From contig JAFQLN010000032.1 of assembly GCA_017414585.1 (NCBI GenBank), forward strand, positions 1-18,841: a stretch of 18,841 nucleotides of DNA. Direction: 5' to 3'. Positions 7,514 to 15,813 of this stretch are shown one piece after another. The notes under the pieces were generated by a model. It had not been told where the DNA came from. It searched no databases and worked only from the letters and a program-made list of their open reading frames with translations. Every line of letters starts with the position of its first letter. The first letter of the stretch is position 1. Source of the stretch: Clostridia bacterium (GTDB lineage: Bacteria; Bacillota_A; Clostridia; Oscillospirales; CAG-272). The position numbers were made by a program, and so were the translations under genes.

Positions 7514-8305
7514 ATGCCTGCCGAAGATTTTGAAGTAAACGGTCTCGTTCTGCGGGAAGTGAAAACCGGGGAAGCGGACAAGATTCTCACCATTCTGACC
7601 GGAAAATGCGGAAAGATCACCATCAGTGCCAAAGGCGCATCCAGCCTGCGCAGCAAGTTTGCATCTTCGACCCAGCTTTTCACCTACAGTACATTTCTGC
7701 TCCGAAAACGAGGAAACTACCACTATATCCGCGATACCGTATTTCTGGAGTCATTTGAGCAGATACGGTACGATCTGGAAAAACTGGCGCTGGCAAACTA
7801 TATCTGTGATGTGGCGGCTGATCTCGCACAGGAGGACATGGAGGATGAGGAATTCCTCTCGTTGGTGCTGAATACCCTGTACGCCCTCGCCAACCGCGAT
7901 CTTCCTCCGGAACAGGTCAAGGCGGCGTTTGAGTTCCGCGCAGCAGTACAGGCGGGATTCATGCCCGACCTCTCCGGCTGCGGCGTCTGCGGCTGTGAAC
8001 CGGAAGCGGACTGCTGGCTTGACGTGATGAACGGGCGCTTTCTCTGCAAAAAATGCCGAACACTTGTGGAAAACGATCCCGCATATTTTATGGACGAGTC
8101 GCTGGCAAAAATCATGATCCGCGTGTCCCCGACGGTACTGGCAGCACTGCGTTTTATCGAATCGTCCACCCCGAAGAAGTTTCTCTCATTCACGATGGAC
8201 AAACAGGAATTGCCGCTCCTTTCCGTGGTGTGCGAACGGTACCTGCTCAATCACCTCGAACACGGCTTTACATCCCTGGAATATTATAAGAAAATAAAGA
8301 TATAG
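7514..8305 (+). CDS. recO: DNA repair protein RecO
   Basis: 263 residues. RecO anneals single strands and helps load RecA with RecF and RecR at gaps. The N-terminal OB-fold begins with EVNGLVLREVKTGEADKILTIL, then KGASSLRSKFA, as expected. The C-terminal helical domain contains a zinc-finger-like cluster with cysteines at 156, 159, 178 and 181 (CGVC and CKKC), with two extra cysteines at 161 and 167. It ends LEYYKKIKI followed by TAG. The six-base gap to era and weak ribosome site suggest coupled translation. An imperfect copy of the last ~26 bases is found after the next gene (see 9518-9543). Confidence 0.95.
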   Translation: MPAEDFEVNGLVLREVKTGEADKILTILTGKCGKITISAKGASSLRSKFASSTQLFTYSTFLLRKRGNYHYIRDTVFLESFEQIRYDLEKLALANYICDVAADLAQEDMEDEEFLSLVLNTLYALANRDLPPEQVKAAFEFRAAVQAGFMPDLSGCGVCGCEPEADCWLDVMNGRFLCKKCRTLVENDPAYFMDESLAKIMIRVSPTVLAALRFIESSTPKKFLSFTMDKQELPLLSVVCERYLLNHLEHGFTSLEYYKKIKI

Positions 8306-8323
8306 GACACTGGAGGAGACAGT

Positions 8324-9490
8324 ATGAAGCATCCCGAAAGAAAACTGGCAAAGTGTTTTGATATGCCGGGCCGCTCGGCAGCCTTTACCGATATCGTGTA
8401 TTCCGGCGAACGGGGTTCATGGGATAAAATCCGGGAAGACCAGAGGAACCGCCTGCCCGGACCGCCGCAGTACAGTGTGTATTTCGGCGATCTGCACGGA
8501 CACACCAACCTGTCCGACGGAAGACCGGAGATTGATGACTATTTCATCGGACTGAGGGATCGGGCAGAACTGGACTTCGGCGCTGTCTCCGACCATGATC
8601 ACGGCGGCGTGGGGAAACCGGAGCTTTGGAATGCCGGCAAATGGGATCTGATCCGGCAGAAAGTAAAAGAATACTACGAACCCGGAAAATTCACAACCAT
8701 TCTTGCCTATGAACGGGATTCGTATCCCTATTACAACAATCTTGTCGTCTATTACCGGACGGATGACGGGGAGCTTCTGCGCGGTGTGCGCGACGGGGAA
8801 ATTACCCGTGAAGAACTGCGCCGCTGGCTGGCAAGGGAAGATTTGATTCTCGTTCCGCACGACACCAATTATCTGTCCTCCGGCGCGGATTTTCTTGCAA
8901 TGGAACCGGAAGATATGGTTCCGCTGATTCAGGTGTTCGGAGGAACCTGTGCGGAATACATGGGGGATCCGACTGCGCTGATGATGGGGGATGACTGTGA
9001 AGGCGGTCACTGGCAGGATGCACTCCGACGCGGTGCCAGAATGGGATGCATTGCCTGTTCCGACAGCCATTCGGGAAAAGGTGGTTTGACAACCGGTGCA
9101 TTCCCGACCGGTACTCCCGGCATTACCGGTGTCTGGGCGGAAGAAAATACGCGCGAGGCCATTTTCAGCGCATTGAAGGCACGCAGATGCTATGGTTTCA
9201 CGGGCGGACGCATCACGGTTGATTTCCGCATTGACGGACATTACATGGGCGAAGAAATCACCGCAGCAGGTGATCCCGCACTGTATTACAACGTGGAAGC
9301 CGATGCCCCCGTCGAAACGGTTACGATCGTAAAGAACTGCCGGGATTATATCATCCTGCGCAGAAAAAAAGAACAGCTGGTATACGATTACCGGCAGGAA
9401 CAGGAGACGGATTGCTACTATCTGCGTGTTAAGCTGGCTGACGGCAGACTGGCGTGGACTTCTCCGATTTGGGTCAGCCGCGCGGAGTAA
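8324..9490 (+). CDS. PHP/DUF3604-type predicted metal-dependent hydrolase
   Basis: 388 residues, 18 bases after recO and with a strong GGAGGAG ribosome site before ATG. Metal-ligand motifs of the PHP (amidohydrolase-like) fold are present in order: FGDLHGHTNLSDG (histidines 58 and 60), SDHDH (about 89-93), a glutamate in LAYERD (130), VPHD (histidine 179) and CSDSH (about 245-249). The N-terminus and the C-terminal beta-rich tail match the DUF3604 (CehA/McbA-like) style more than a HisK or polymerase-associated PHP domain. Some members of that group hydrolyse phosphate esters, but the substrate here is unknown. No signal peptide is seen, so a cytoplasmic location is likely. Being last in the era-recO cluster is unusual and may reflect insertion. 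Confidence 0.8.
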   Translation: MKHPERKLAKCFDMPGRSAAFTDIVYSGERGSWDKIREDQRNRLPGPPQYSVYFGDLHGHTNLSDGRPEIDDYFIGLRDRAELDFGAVSDHDHGGVGKPELWNAGKWDLIRQKVKEYYEPGKFTTILAYERDSYPYYNNLVVYYRTDDGELLRGVRDGEITREELRRWLAREDLILVPHDTNYLSSGADFLAMEPEDMVPLIQVFGGTCAEYMGDPTALMMGDDCEGGHWQDALRRGARMGCIACSDSHSGKGGLTTGAFPTGTPGITGVWAEENTREAIFSALKARRCYGFTGGRITVDFRIDGHYMGEEITAAGDPALYYNVEADAPVETVTIVKNCRDYIILRRKKEQLVYDYRQEQETDCYYLRVKLADGRLAWTSPIWVSRAE

Positions 9491-9517
9491 TAGCATTTAA
9501 CGCTGTTTCATGCCGCG

Positions 9518-9543
9518 CTGGAGGATTATAAGAAGATCAGGAT
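9518..9543 (+). repeat. Imperfect copy of the recO 3' end downstream of the PHP-type gene
   Basis: This stretch matches 8276-8301 (the last coding bases of recO) at most positions and encodes LEDYKKIRI against LEYYKKIKI of RecO in an open frame starting after TAG 9491. It may be the remnant of a recO tail displaced by arrival of the PHP-type gene. The match is short, so chance is not excluded. Confidence 0.35.
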
Positions 9544-9571
9544 AAAAAGACCCGCCGGGGGTGGCAGGTCT
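9543..9571 (-). terminator. Intrinsic terminator of the XRE regulator locus
   Basis: On the minus strand AGACCTGCC (9571-9563), a six-base loop and GGCGGGTCT (9556-9548) form a nine-pair stem with one U-G pair, followed by five T. It lies just past the TAA at 9579-9581. Read on the plus strand it has a C-A mismatch and no T-run, so it acts for the minus strand only. Confidence 0.8.
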
Positions 9572-9578
9572 GTATGGG

Positions 9579-10505
9579 TTATTCGACGTTTTTCATACGT
9601 TTCCAGGCTTCAGGAGCGGTGGAATATCGGAGTATGCGGTTGAACAGCTTCCGGAATCGTACTTCTTCTCGGTATGGCTCGAACCACGTCCACTCGGAGT
9701 GACTGTTGCCCTCAAGGGCATCCATAATGTTTATGTAAGTGCTCTCCTGATTTAATTCCGATTTTTCTTCGTTCGGATCGAACCAGTTCATACGGCACCC
9801 GCTGATGAGATCGAAATACGGCGCTGTACCGAAAAAATCATGATCTGGCGGATAGGAGAGAATGGTTTCATACAGTCCGACTGATTTTTCAAGCGCTTCA
9901 TATCCGCCTTCTTTGTCTCCGAGACGGAACTTACATTCTGCGATCTTCTGGAAACAAAACGCACGGCGCTCTATCCAAATATCTTCGTCATTTGATGGAT
10001 TGCGAAGCGTGTCAATGAATCGGAGCGCGAATTCCAATGACTCTATATTGTGCTGTGCGGTTTCTTCTTCAGAACCAAACCATTGACCCAAAAAGCTGCA
10101 GCAGCAGTCATTCACTTTTAAAAAAAGACATGCTTGCTGCTGAAAATTATATCGATTCCTGTCACCGAAATGACGGTATCTGAGCGCAAGCATATCGGGC
10201 AGCGTCCAGAGGCGGCCGACATACCGGTACCAGTCAGAAAGATGTTCATCATCCTCATACATGAACACCCATCGTAATGCCCAGTTGTGAAACTTCGTAT
10301 CAATATTCTGATTCAGCAGCTTGGTGCACAGCTTTCTCACGATCGGAAGTGCTTCTTCGCGCGGCTTGAGCTTACCTGAGACAAGATCATTGCAGTAATC
10401 AGCGGTAAGCTGGTAGGATACCTCGTGATCCGCAGGCAGTCTGGCGAGACCTTTCGTGTAAATCTCGCATTTTTTCTCGGGATTTTTTTCGTTTAAAGCG
10501 AGCAA
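9579..10505 (-). CDS. C-terminal part of a split XRE-type regulator, function unknown
   Basis: 308 residues if begun at TTG 10503-10505, but the same frame is open further upstream and reads sensibly as HELQNSYYNYLLLALNEKNP. That suggests the protein originally continued from the helix-turn-helix gene at 10493-10750. The sequence is helical, rich in tryptophan and aromatic residues, and has weak TPR-like stretches (EKKCEIYTKGLARLPADHEVS; CFQKIAECKFRLGDKEGGYEALEKS). The N-terminal neighbour lies in the reading frame that would need a -1 shift to enter this one. No ribosome site supports independent translation from the TTG. I read it as the effector/sensor half of a frameshifted regulator; alternatives are a separate coupled gene or a sequencing error. 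Confidence 0.6.
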   Translation of the reverse strand: MLALNEKNPEKKCEIYTKGLARLPADHEVSYQLTADYCNDLVSGKLKPREEALPIVRKLCTKLLNQNIDTKFHNWALRWVFMYEDDEHLSDWYRYVGRLWTLPDMLALRYRHFGDRNRYNFQQQACLFLKVNDCCCSFLGQWFGSEEETAQHNIESLEFALRFIDTLRNPSNDEDIWIERRAFCFQKIAECKFRLGDKEGGYEALEKSVGLYETILSYPPDHDFFGTAPYFDLISGCRMNWFDPNEEKSELNQESTYINIMDALEGNSHSEWTWFEPYREEVRFRKLFNRILRYSTAPEAWKRMKNVE

Positions 10506-10750
10506 AAGGTAGTTATAATAGCTGTTCTGCAGTTCATGATTGCTTCTGCGTCTGGCTCGATAAGCAGCACATCCGTTGTCACGCTGAAATATGCGGCGAT
10601 TTTTGGAATCATCTCGATGTCGGGGTAAGCCTGACCGCGTTCCCAGCGGCTGACGGACTGGAAGGATACACCGAGCGCATCGGCAAGATCAGTCTGTGTG
10701 ATATTCTTTAGTTTTCGCAGTTCCTTGATTTTTTCGGCAATTGGCAGCAT
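10493..10750 (-). CDS. XRE-family helix-turn-helix regulator (N-terminal part of a frameshifted gene)
   Basis: 85 residues from ATG 10748-10750. Residues 5-62 form a standard Cro/C1-type DNA-binding domain: IAEKIKELRKLKNITQTDLADALGVSFQSVSRWERGQAYPDI, then PKIAAYFSVTTDVLL. Downstream of residue ~70 (EPDAEAIMNC) the frame appears wrong: it ends at TAA 10493-10495 after a non-family tail. The -1 frame continues as HELQNSYYNYLL into the long C-terminal domain. One missing base near 10525-10540 would restore a single protein of about 390 residues. A truncated 85-residue protein could still bind DNA. Its regulated target is unknown; it diverges from mutS2 with a 143-base gap. Confidence 0.8.
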   Translation of the reverse strand: MLPIAEKIKELRKLKNITQTDLADALGVSFQSVSRWERGQAYPDIEMIPKIAAYFSVTTDVLLIEPDAEAIMNCRTAIITTFCSL

Positions 10751-10789
10751 GATATATTCTCATTTCATATAAATTGTTTGATTGACATC

Positions 10790-10818
10790 ATTATACCATA
10801 ACTGAAACAGAACGACAA
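10790..10818 (-). promoter_or_regulatory. Sigma-A-type promoter of the XRE regulator
   Basis: On the minus strand TTGTCG (10813-10818), a 17-base spacer and TATAAT (10790-10795) with an extended -10 TG. The predicted start is near 10783, about 33 bases before the ATG. Confidence 0.7.
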
Positions 10819-10893
10819 TAAGCTGTTCTGCGATACGGATTCACCTGCAAAGCGAAATTTCACTTATTTGCGTTTTACTAAGAGGTTATCAAC

Positions 10894-13266
10894 ATGAATT
10901 CAAAAGCATTCTATACACTTGAACTCGATAAAATACTCGAGCAGCTTGCCGAACTCTGTCCCACCGAAGGCTCGGCGGAACTGGCAAGAAAACTCGAACC
11001 CACATCCGATATCGACAAAGTCAGAATCCGTCAGCAGCATACCACGGACGCAAAAACGCTGATCGGACTGAAAGGACTTCCGTCGTTCGGACGCGTCAAG
11101 GATATCCGTCCTGCCGTTGAGAGGGCGGAAAAGGACGCGATTCTGTCCCTGCGCGAACTGCTCGACTGTGCAGCGGTACTGCGCACGGCACGCATTCTTC
11201 TCGATTACGTCCGCGGGGAACGCACACCGGAAACCTCGCTCGGCATTATCTTTGAAAGACTGATCCCCAACCGCAGTCTGGAAGAAAAAATCACCCGTTC
11301 CATCATCGCAGACGACTTTGTAGCCGATGAAGCAAGCCCGGAACTCGGCGAAATCCGCCGCAAAAAGCGCAGTACCGATAACAAAATCAAAGAAATTCTG
11401 CAGAAGTATGTCTCCGGTTCGTCGAAATACCTGCAGGAGAATATCGTTACCACCCGCGGCGGACGTTTTGTCATTCCTGTCAAGGCGGAATACCGGAACG
11501 AAGTCAAGGGTCTGGTGCACGACACCTCCCAGTCCGGCGCGACGATTTTCGTTGAACCGATGGCAGTTGTCGAAGCGAATAACGAACTCAGGGAACTGGA
11601 GGCAAAGGAAGCGCACGAAATCGAACGGATTCTGCGCGATCTTTCTGCCGGGGTTGCCGTGTCCGCGGATGCATTCACGCTCAATTATCTCAACATTACA
11701 GAACTCGCGTTTATTTTCGCGTGCGCCGATCTGTCCTATAAAATGAACGCAGCACCGCCGCATATTTCCGAACGCCGGGTGATCGAACTTTACCGTGCGC
11801 GCCATCCTCTGCTCGATAAGAAAACAGTCGTTCCGATCACGGTTTCGCTTGGCAAGGACTATAAAATGCTCGTCATCACAGGTCCGAATACCGGCGGTAA
11901 AACCGTAACGCTCAAAACACTCGGTCTGTTTGCCCTTATGTCGCAGTCCGGTCTGCATATTCCTGCGGACGATTCCTCCACACTCGGCGTCTTTGATGAA
12001 GTTTTCTCCGATATCGGGGACGAACAGAGCATTGAACAGTCTCTTTCCACCTTCTCATCCCATATGAAAGGCATCGTGCGCATCATGGAACAGATGACGG
12101 ACCAGTCCCTGGTTCTGTTCGATGAACTCGGTGCAGGGACGGATCCGGTGGAAGGTGCTGCACTGGCAATGTCGATTCTGGAAGAAACGCGGCTCAACGG
12201 CACACTCTGTGCTGCAACGACGCATTATGCCGAACTGAAAGCCTATGCACTGGAAACTGAAGGCGTGGTCAACGCAGCGTGCGAATTCAATGTGGAGACG
12301 CTTCGCCCTACCTACAAACTGATTGTCGGTACGCCCGGTAAGTCAAACGCATTTGCCATCTCCGAAAAACTCGGACTGATGCCCGGGATCGTCAAGAGAG
12401 CGGAGCAGTTCGTGGATACCGGCTCCCGCAGCTTTGAAGCGGTGATCGAAAAACTGGAAGCGACCCGCGCACAGCTGGAAACGGAAAAGGCGAATGCCGA
12501 ACAGGCGCGCCGCGAGTTTGAAGACTACCGGATCAAATCCGAAGCGGAACTGAAAAGACGTTTGGCAAGTGCCGAAAAAGATGCGGAGAATATGCGCAAA
12601 AAGGCACAGGAACTCCTTGACGGTGCGAGAGCAACCAGCGATTATGTCATCAAGCAGCTGGAAGATGTGAAAAAAGCACAGGAAAGCGCACAGTTCGGCG
12701 ATAAACTCGCAGCTGCCAAGAAGGATGTCCGTGCCAAGGTGCGCGATTATGACGATAAGATGAATCCCGTCATGGCGGCGGACGACGATGAAGAGTATGT
12801 CCTCCCGCGTGCGCTGAAAAAAGGCGACGGTATTATGCACCGCAATCTCGGCACAAAGGGGATTCTGGTTGACGATCCGGACAAGAACGGCAATGTGAAC
12901 GTCCGCATGGGAGCGGTGAAGATGCGCGTCAATGTCAAGGATTTACGGCTCGTGGACGACGCGGAAGAGCTGAAAAAAGCCGAAGCGAAAAAGCAGACCG
13001 CATTCCGTGCGCAGGTAACAAAATCCTTCAAACTGGAGTGCGATGTGCGCGGCATGACCGGCGAAGAAGCATGGTTTGTGGTGGACAGCTATATCGACTC
13101 GGCGATTGTCGCAGGCGTTCATTCCGCGACGATTATTCACGGAAAGGGAACCGGTGCGCTCCGAAATGCCCTGTGGACGAGATTCAAGTCCGACAAACGT
13201 GTAAAATCCTTCCGGGCGGGTGCATACGGCGAGGGGGACTACGGTGTAACCGTTCTCGAACTGTAA
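10894..13266 (+). CDS. mutS2: Endonuclease MutS2 (MutS-like ATPase with Smr domain)
   Basis: 790 residues, the normal length. MutS2 is linked to suppression of homologous recombination and, in B. subtilis, to rescue of collided ribosomes. Core and clamp helices occupy the N-terminal ~300 residues. The ATPase follows, with Walker A GPNTGGKT at 330-337 and Walker B LVLFDELGAGTDP around 406-418. A charged coiled coil runs from about residue 510 to 620. The C-terminal Smr nuclease domain carries DVRGMTGEEAW and IIHGKGTGALR. It lacks the mismatch-recognition domain of MutS, as expected. The ATG has AAGAGG nine bases upstream. No clear promoter is seen in the 143-base upstream region on this strand. 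Confidence 0.96.
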   Translation: MNSKAFYTLELDKILEQLAELCPTEGSAELARKLEPTSDIDKVRIRQQHTTDAKTLIGLKGLPSFGRVKDIRPAVERAEKDAILSLRELLDCAAVLRTARILLDYVRGERTPETSLGIIFERLIPNRSLEEKITRSIIADDFVADEASPELGEIRRKKRSTDNKIKEILQKYVSGSSKYLQENIVTTRGGRFVIPVKAEYRNEVKGLVHDTSQSGATIFVEPMAVVEANNELRELEAKEAHEIERILRDLSAGVAVSADAFTLNYLNITELAFIFACADLSYKMNAAPPHISERRVIELYRARHPLLDKKTVVPITVSLGKDYKMLVITGPNTGGKTVTLKTLGLFALMSQSGLHIPADDSSTLGVFDEVFSDIGDEQSIEQSLSTFSSHMKGIVRIMEQMTDQSLVLFDELGAGTDPVEGAALAMSILEETRLNGTLCAATTHYAELKAYALETEGVVNAACEFNVETLRPTYKLIVGTPGKSNAFAISEKLGLMPGIVKRAEQFVDTGSRSFEAVIEKLEATRAQLETEKANAEQARREFEDYRIKSEAELKRRLASAEKDAENMRKKAQELLDGARATSDYVIKQLEDVKKAQESAQFGDKLAAAKKDVRAKVRDYDDKMNPVMAADDDEEYVLPRALKKGDGIMHRNLGTKGILVDDPDKNGNVNVRMGAVKMRVNVKDLRLVDDAEELKKAEAKKQTAFRAQVTKSFKLECDVRGMTGEEAWFVVDSYIDSAIVAGVHSATIIHGKGTGALRNALWTRFKSDKRVKSFRAGAYGEGDYGVTVLEL

Positions 13267-13312
13267 GTTTTTAATCTGCGACGGATTGCGTCAAAATCCA
13301 CAAAAAATCATC

Positions 13313-13341
13313 TTGCAAAATGCGGGAATCAGTGGTATAAT
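13313..13341 (+). promoter_or_regulatory. Sigma-A-type promoter of the rhamnose operon
   Basis: TTGCAA (13313-13318), a 17-base spacer and TATAAT (13336-13341), with TG one base before the -10 (extended -10). The predicted start near 13349 gives a leader of about 37 bases to ATG 13386. No convincing operator or cre site was identified. Confidence 0.75.
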
Positions 13342-13385
13342 AAAATAGATAAAATTTAAACTCTTTGAATTCACGGAGAAAGATT

Positions 13386-14246
13386 ATGGTAAAATTCAAA
13401 TTAAGCGCTTTTTCAGACGAATATTCGTCCTCGCTCGATGAACAGATCGAAGGTCTTACGATCAATAAAGTACGTATGACGGAACTGCGCGGTGTGGATG
13501 GTACAAACGTCTCCGATCTCACCCCTGCGGAAGCTGCAGAAGTATACAGAAAGCTGGAACTGTCCGGTATTTCCGTATCCGCAGTTGGCTCGCCGATCGG
13601 CAAGATCAAAATTACAGATCCGATGGATGCACATCTGGATAAACTGAAGAACACCTGTGAAGTTGCCGAAGCGGTCGGGACTTCCCGGATTCGTATGTTC
13701 TCCTTCTACATTCCGGATGGCAATTATGATGCTTGCAAAAACGAAGTAATCGACCGTGTGGGCAGAATGCTGGATGTTGCGGACGAATACGGCGTTCAGC
13801 TCTGCCACGAAAACGAAAAGGGCATCTGGGGCGACATACCGGAACGCTGCCGCGAACTGCTCGATGTTTTTGAAGGAAGACTCGGATGCGTGTTTGACCC
13901 TGCGAATTTTATCCAGTGCGGCGCCACGCCCTTTGAAGCGGGATATAAGCTCCTCAAGCCGTACATCACTTATATGCACATCAAAGATGCGCTTCCGAAC
14001 GGCAGAATTGTTCCCGCAGGGCGCGGTATCGGCAGCATTCCGGAAATGCTTGCGTGCATCAACCTCGAATTCACCGGTGATTTCATCTTGACGCTCGAAC
14101 CGCATCTGCGCGTGTTCAAGGGTCTTGACCAGCTCGAAAGCAGCCAGCGTTCCGAACTCGGAAATGCATATGCAACCGCGCAGGAAGCGTTTGCAGCGGC
14201 TGTTACCAATCTTCGTTACTGCATTCCCCGTACTGCACAGATGTGA
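13386..14246 (+). CDS. TIM-barrel sugar-phosphate isomerase/epimerase-like protein (AP-endonuclease-2 fold)
   Basis: 286 residues from ATG 13386, which has GGAG eight bases upstream; the frame is open from TTG 13365 but that start lacks a ribosome site. The fold is that of xylose-isomerase-like TIM barrels, with putative metal ligands in CHENEKGIWG (glutamate about 142), FDPANF (aspartate about 171), YMHIKDA (histidine about 198) and LEPHL (glutamate about 238). Members convert or epimerise sugars and inositols. Its position as first gene before rhaB and rhaA points to rhamnose or a related 6-deoxy-sugar route, but the reaction cannot be given from sequence. No signal peptide is visible, so it is likely cytoplasmic. 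Confidence 0.8.
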   Translation: MVKFKLSAFSDEYSSSLDEQIEGLTINKVRMTELRGVDGTNVSDLTPAEAAEVYRKLELSGISVSAVGSPIGKIKITDPMDAHLDKLKNTCEVAEAVGTSRIRMFSFYIPDGNYDACKNEVIDRVGRMLDVADEYGVQLCHENEKGIWGDIPERCRELLDVFEGRLGCVFDPANFIQCGATPFEAGYKLLKPYITYMHIKDALPNGRIVPAGRGIGSIPEMLACINLEFTGDFILTLEPHLRVFKGLDQLESSQRSELGNAYATAQEAFAAAVTNLRYCIPRTAQM

Positions 14247-14311
14247 GACCGGGAATACAACATATTTATTATTGAAAACAACAGGATTATTTCATGAAGG
14301 AGAGAAACCAT

Positions 14312-15796
14312 ATGGCTACAAAACGAATGCTTGCCATTGACCTCGGTGCATCGAGCGGACGCGGGATTATCGGACGCTTTGACGGGAAAATGCTGTCTCT
14401 TGAAGAGATTCACCGTTTTTCCAATGACCCCGTTATGATGCCCGGCGGATTTTACTGGGATACACCCCGTCTGCTTTTTGATATCAAGGCAGCGATTCTC
14501 GCAGCATCTCACACAGGCGGCGCAGACTCCATCGGTATTGATACATGGGGGGTTGACTACGGCTATCTTGATCAGGCAGGCTCCCTTCTTGCACTGCCTT
14601 ATCACTACCGCGATGCAAGAACCAACGGAATTCAGGACTATGTTTTCGGCAGTATCATGCCCAAGAATGAACTCTACAGCATCTCCGGCATTCAGTCGAT
14701 GAATTTCAATACGGTATTCCAGATCGCGGCGGATCTTCGTGACCGTCCGTGGATCGTAAACAACGCAGAATGTCTGCTGCATATGCCCGACCTGCTCGGA
14801 TATATGCTGACCGGCGTGAAGGCAAGCGAATATACCATCGTTTCCACCGGTGCCGTTCTGGATGCTGCAAAGCGCGGATATTCCGACGAAGTCCTGAAGA
14901 GATTCGGTATTCCCGAAAAGCTCCTCTGTGATATCGTGCAGCCCGGTTATGATATAGGCGGGCTTCTCCCCGTCATCGAAGAAGAAACCGGCAATACAGG
15001 CGCACACGTTGTCAAGATCGCATCCCACGATACGGCTAGCGCAGTTCTCGCAGTTCCCGCAAAGGATGAAGACTTCCTCTATATCTCCAGCGGCACATGG
15101 TCCCTCATGGGTATCGAATCGAAGGAACCTGTGATCAACGAGCTTTCCGCAAAGTACGATTTCACCAACGAAGGCGGCGTGTTCGGTACAATCCGCGTGC
15201 TCAAGAACATCATGGGTCTGTGGCTCATTCAGGAATCCAGAAGACAGTTCAAGCGTGAAGGAAAGGAATACTCATTCAATGAACTCGAACAGCTTGCTTC
15301 ACAGGCTAAGCCGATGCAGAGCTTTATTGATCCCGATGATCAGCTCTTCTCTCCCGCCGGCAATATGCCCAAGCGTATCTGCCAGTACTGCGAACAGACC
15401 GGTCAGCACGTTCCCGAAAATGTCGGCGAAATCATCCGCTGCATTTACGATTCTCTTGCACTCAAGTATCGCTGGGTTGCCGAAAAGCTCGAAGAAATTA
15501 CCGGACGCACCTATTCCACGATCAACGTCGTCGGCGGCGGCACCAAGGAAAAGATGCTTCTGCAGTTCACAGCCAATGCAACGCACAAGCGTGTCTGCGC
15601 AGGTCCCGTTGAAGCAACCGCACTCGGCAATATCGCAATGCAGGCTATCGCAGCAGGCGAAATCGGCGGTCTGTGGGAAGCAAGAAGCATTATCGCAGAC
15701 TCTACTGACGTAAATGAATACACACCCGATACGGCTGAAGCAGCCGCATGGGATGATGCATACGAAAAATTCTGCCGGATTATCGGCGTAAATTGA
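14312..15796 (+). CDS. rhaB: Rhamnulokinase
   Basis: 494 residues of the FGGY carbohydrate-kinase family. It phosphorylates L-rhamnulose to L-rhamnulose-1-phosphate using ATP. The N-terminal phosphate-binding segment is MLAIDLGASSGRGIIGRF, then SIGIDTWGVDYGYLD and YHYRDARTNG, all typical of RhaB. ISSGTWSLMG and VVGGGTKEKMLLQFTANA in the C-terminal domain are the other family marks. The frame could begin at 14294, but AGGAGA lies inside that stretch at the right distance from ATG 14312, so I choose 14312. It follows the TIM-barrel gene by 65 bases and precedes rhaA by 17. Confidence 0.93.
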   Translation: MATKRMLAIDLGASSGRGIIGRFDGKMLSLEEIHRFSNDPVMMPGGFYWDTPRLLFDIKAAILAASHTGGADSIGIDTWGVDYGYLDQAGSLLALPYHYRDARTNGIQDYVFGSIMPKNELYSISGIQSMNFNTVFQIAADLRDRPWIVNNAECLLHMPDLLGYMLTGVKASEYTIVSTGAVLDAAKRGYSDEVLKRFGIPEKLLCDIVQPGYDIGGLLPVIEEETGNTGAHVVKIASHDTASAVLAVPAKDEDFLYISSGTWSLMGIESKEPVINELSAKYDFTNEGGVFGTIRVLKNIMGLWLIQESRRQFKREGKEYSFNELEQLASQAKPMQSFIDPDDQLFSPAGNMPKRICQYCEQTGQHVPENVGEIIRCIYDSLALKYRWVAEKLEEITGRTYSTINVVGGGTKEKMLLQFTANATHKRVCAGPVEATALGNIAMQAIAAGEIGGLWEARSIIADSTDVNEYTPDTAEAAAWDDAYEKFCRIIGVN

Positions 15797-15813
15797 AAGG
15801 ACGGTAATACCCC

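Noticed and set aside
6041..7723. 560-residue minus-strand open frame opposite ybeY, era and recO
   Set aside because: A shadow of well-recognised genes on the plus strand, with phenylalanine/histidine-rich antisense composition.
10782..10787. TTGACA on the plus strand as a -35 element for mutS2
   Set aside because: No -10-like sequence lies at 16-18 bases downstream; it sits within the minus-strand leader of the XRE gene.
13267..13312. Terminator after mutS2
   Set aside because: Only a four-pair GACG/CGTC stem and no T-run follow, too weak to call.
13366..13373. TGAATTCA palindrome ahead of the rhamnose operon as an operator
   Set aside because: Eight bases only and no second half-site; expected by chance.
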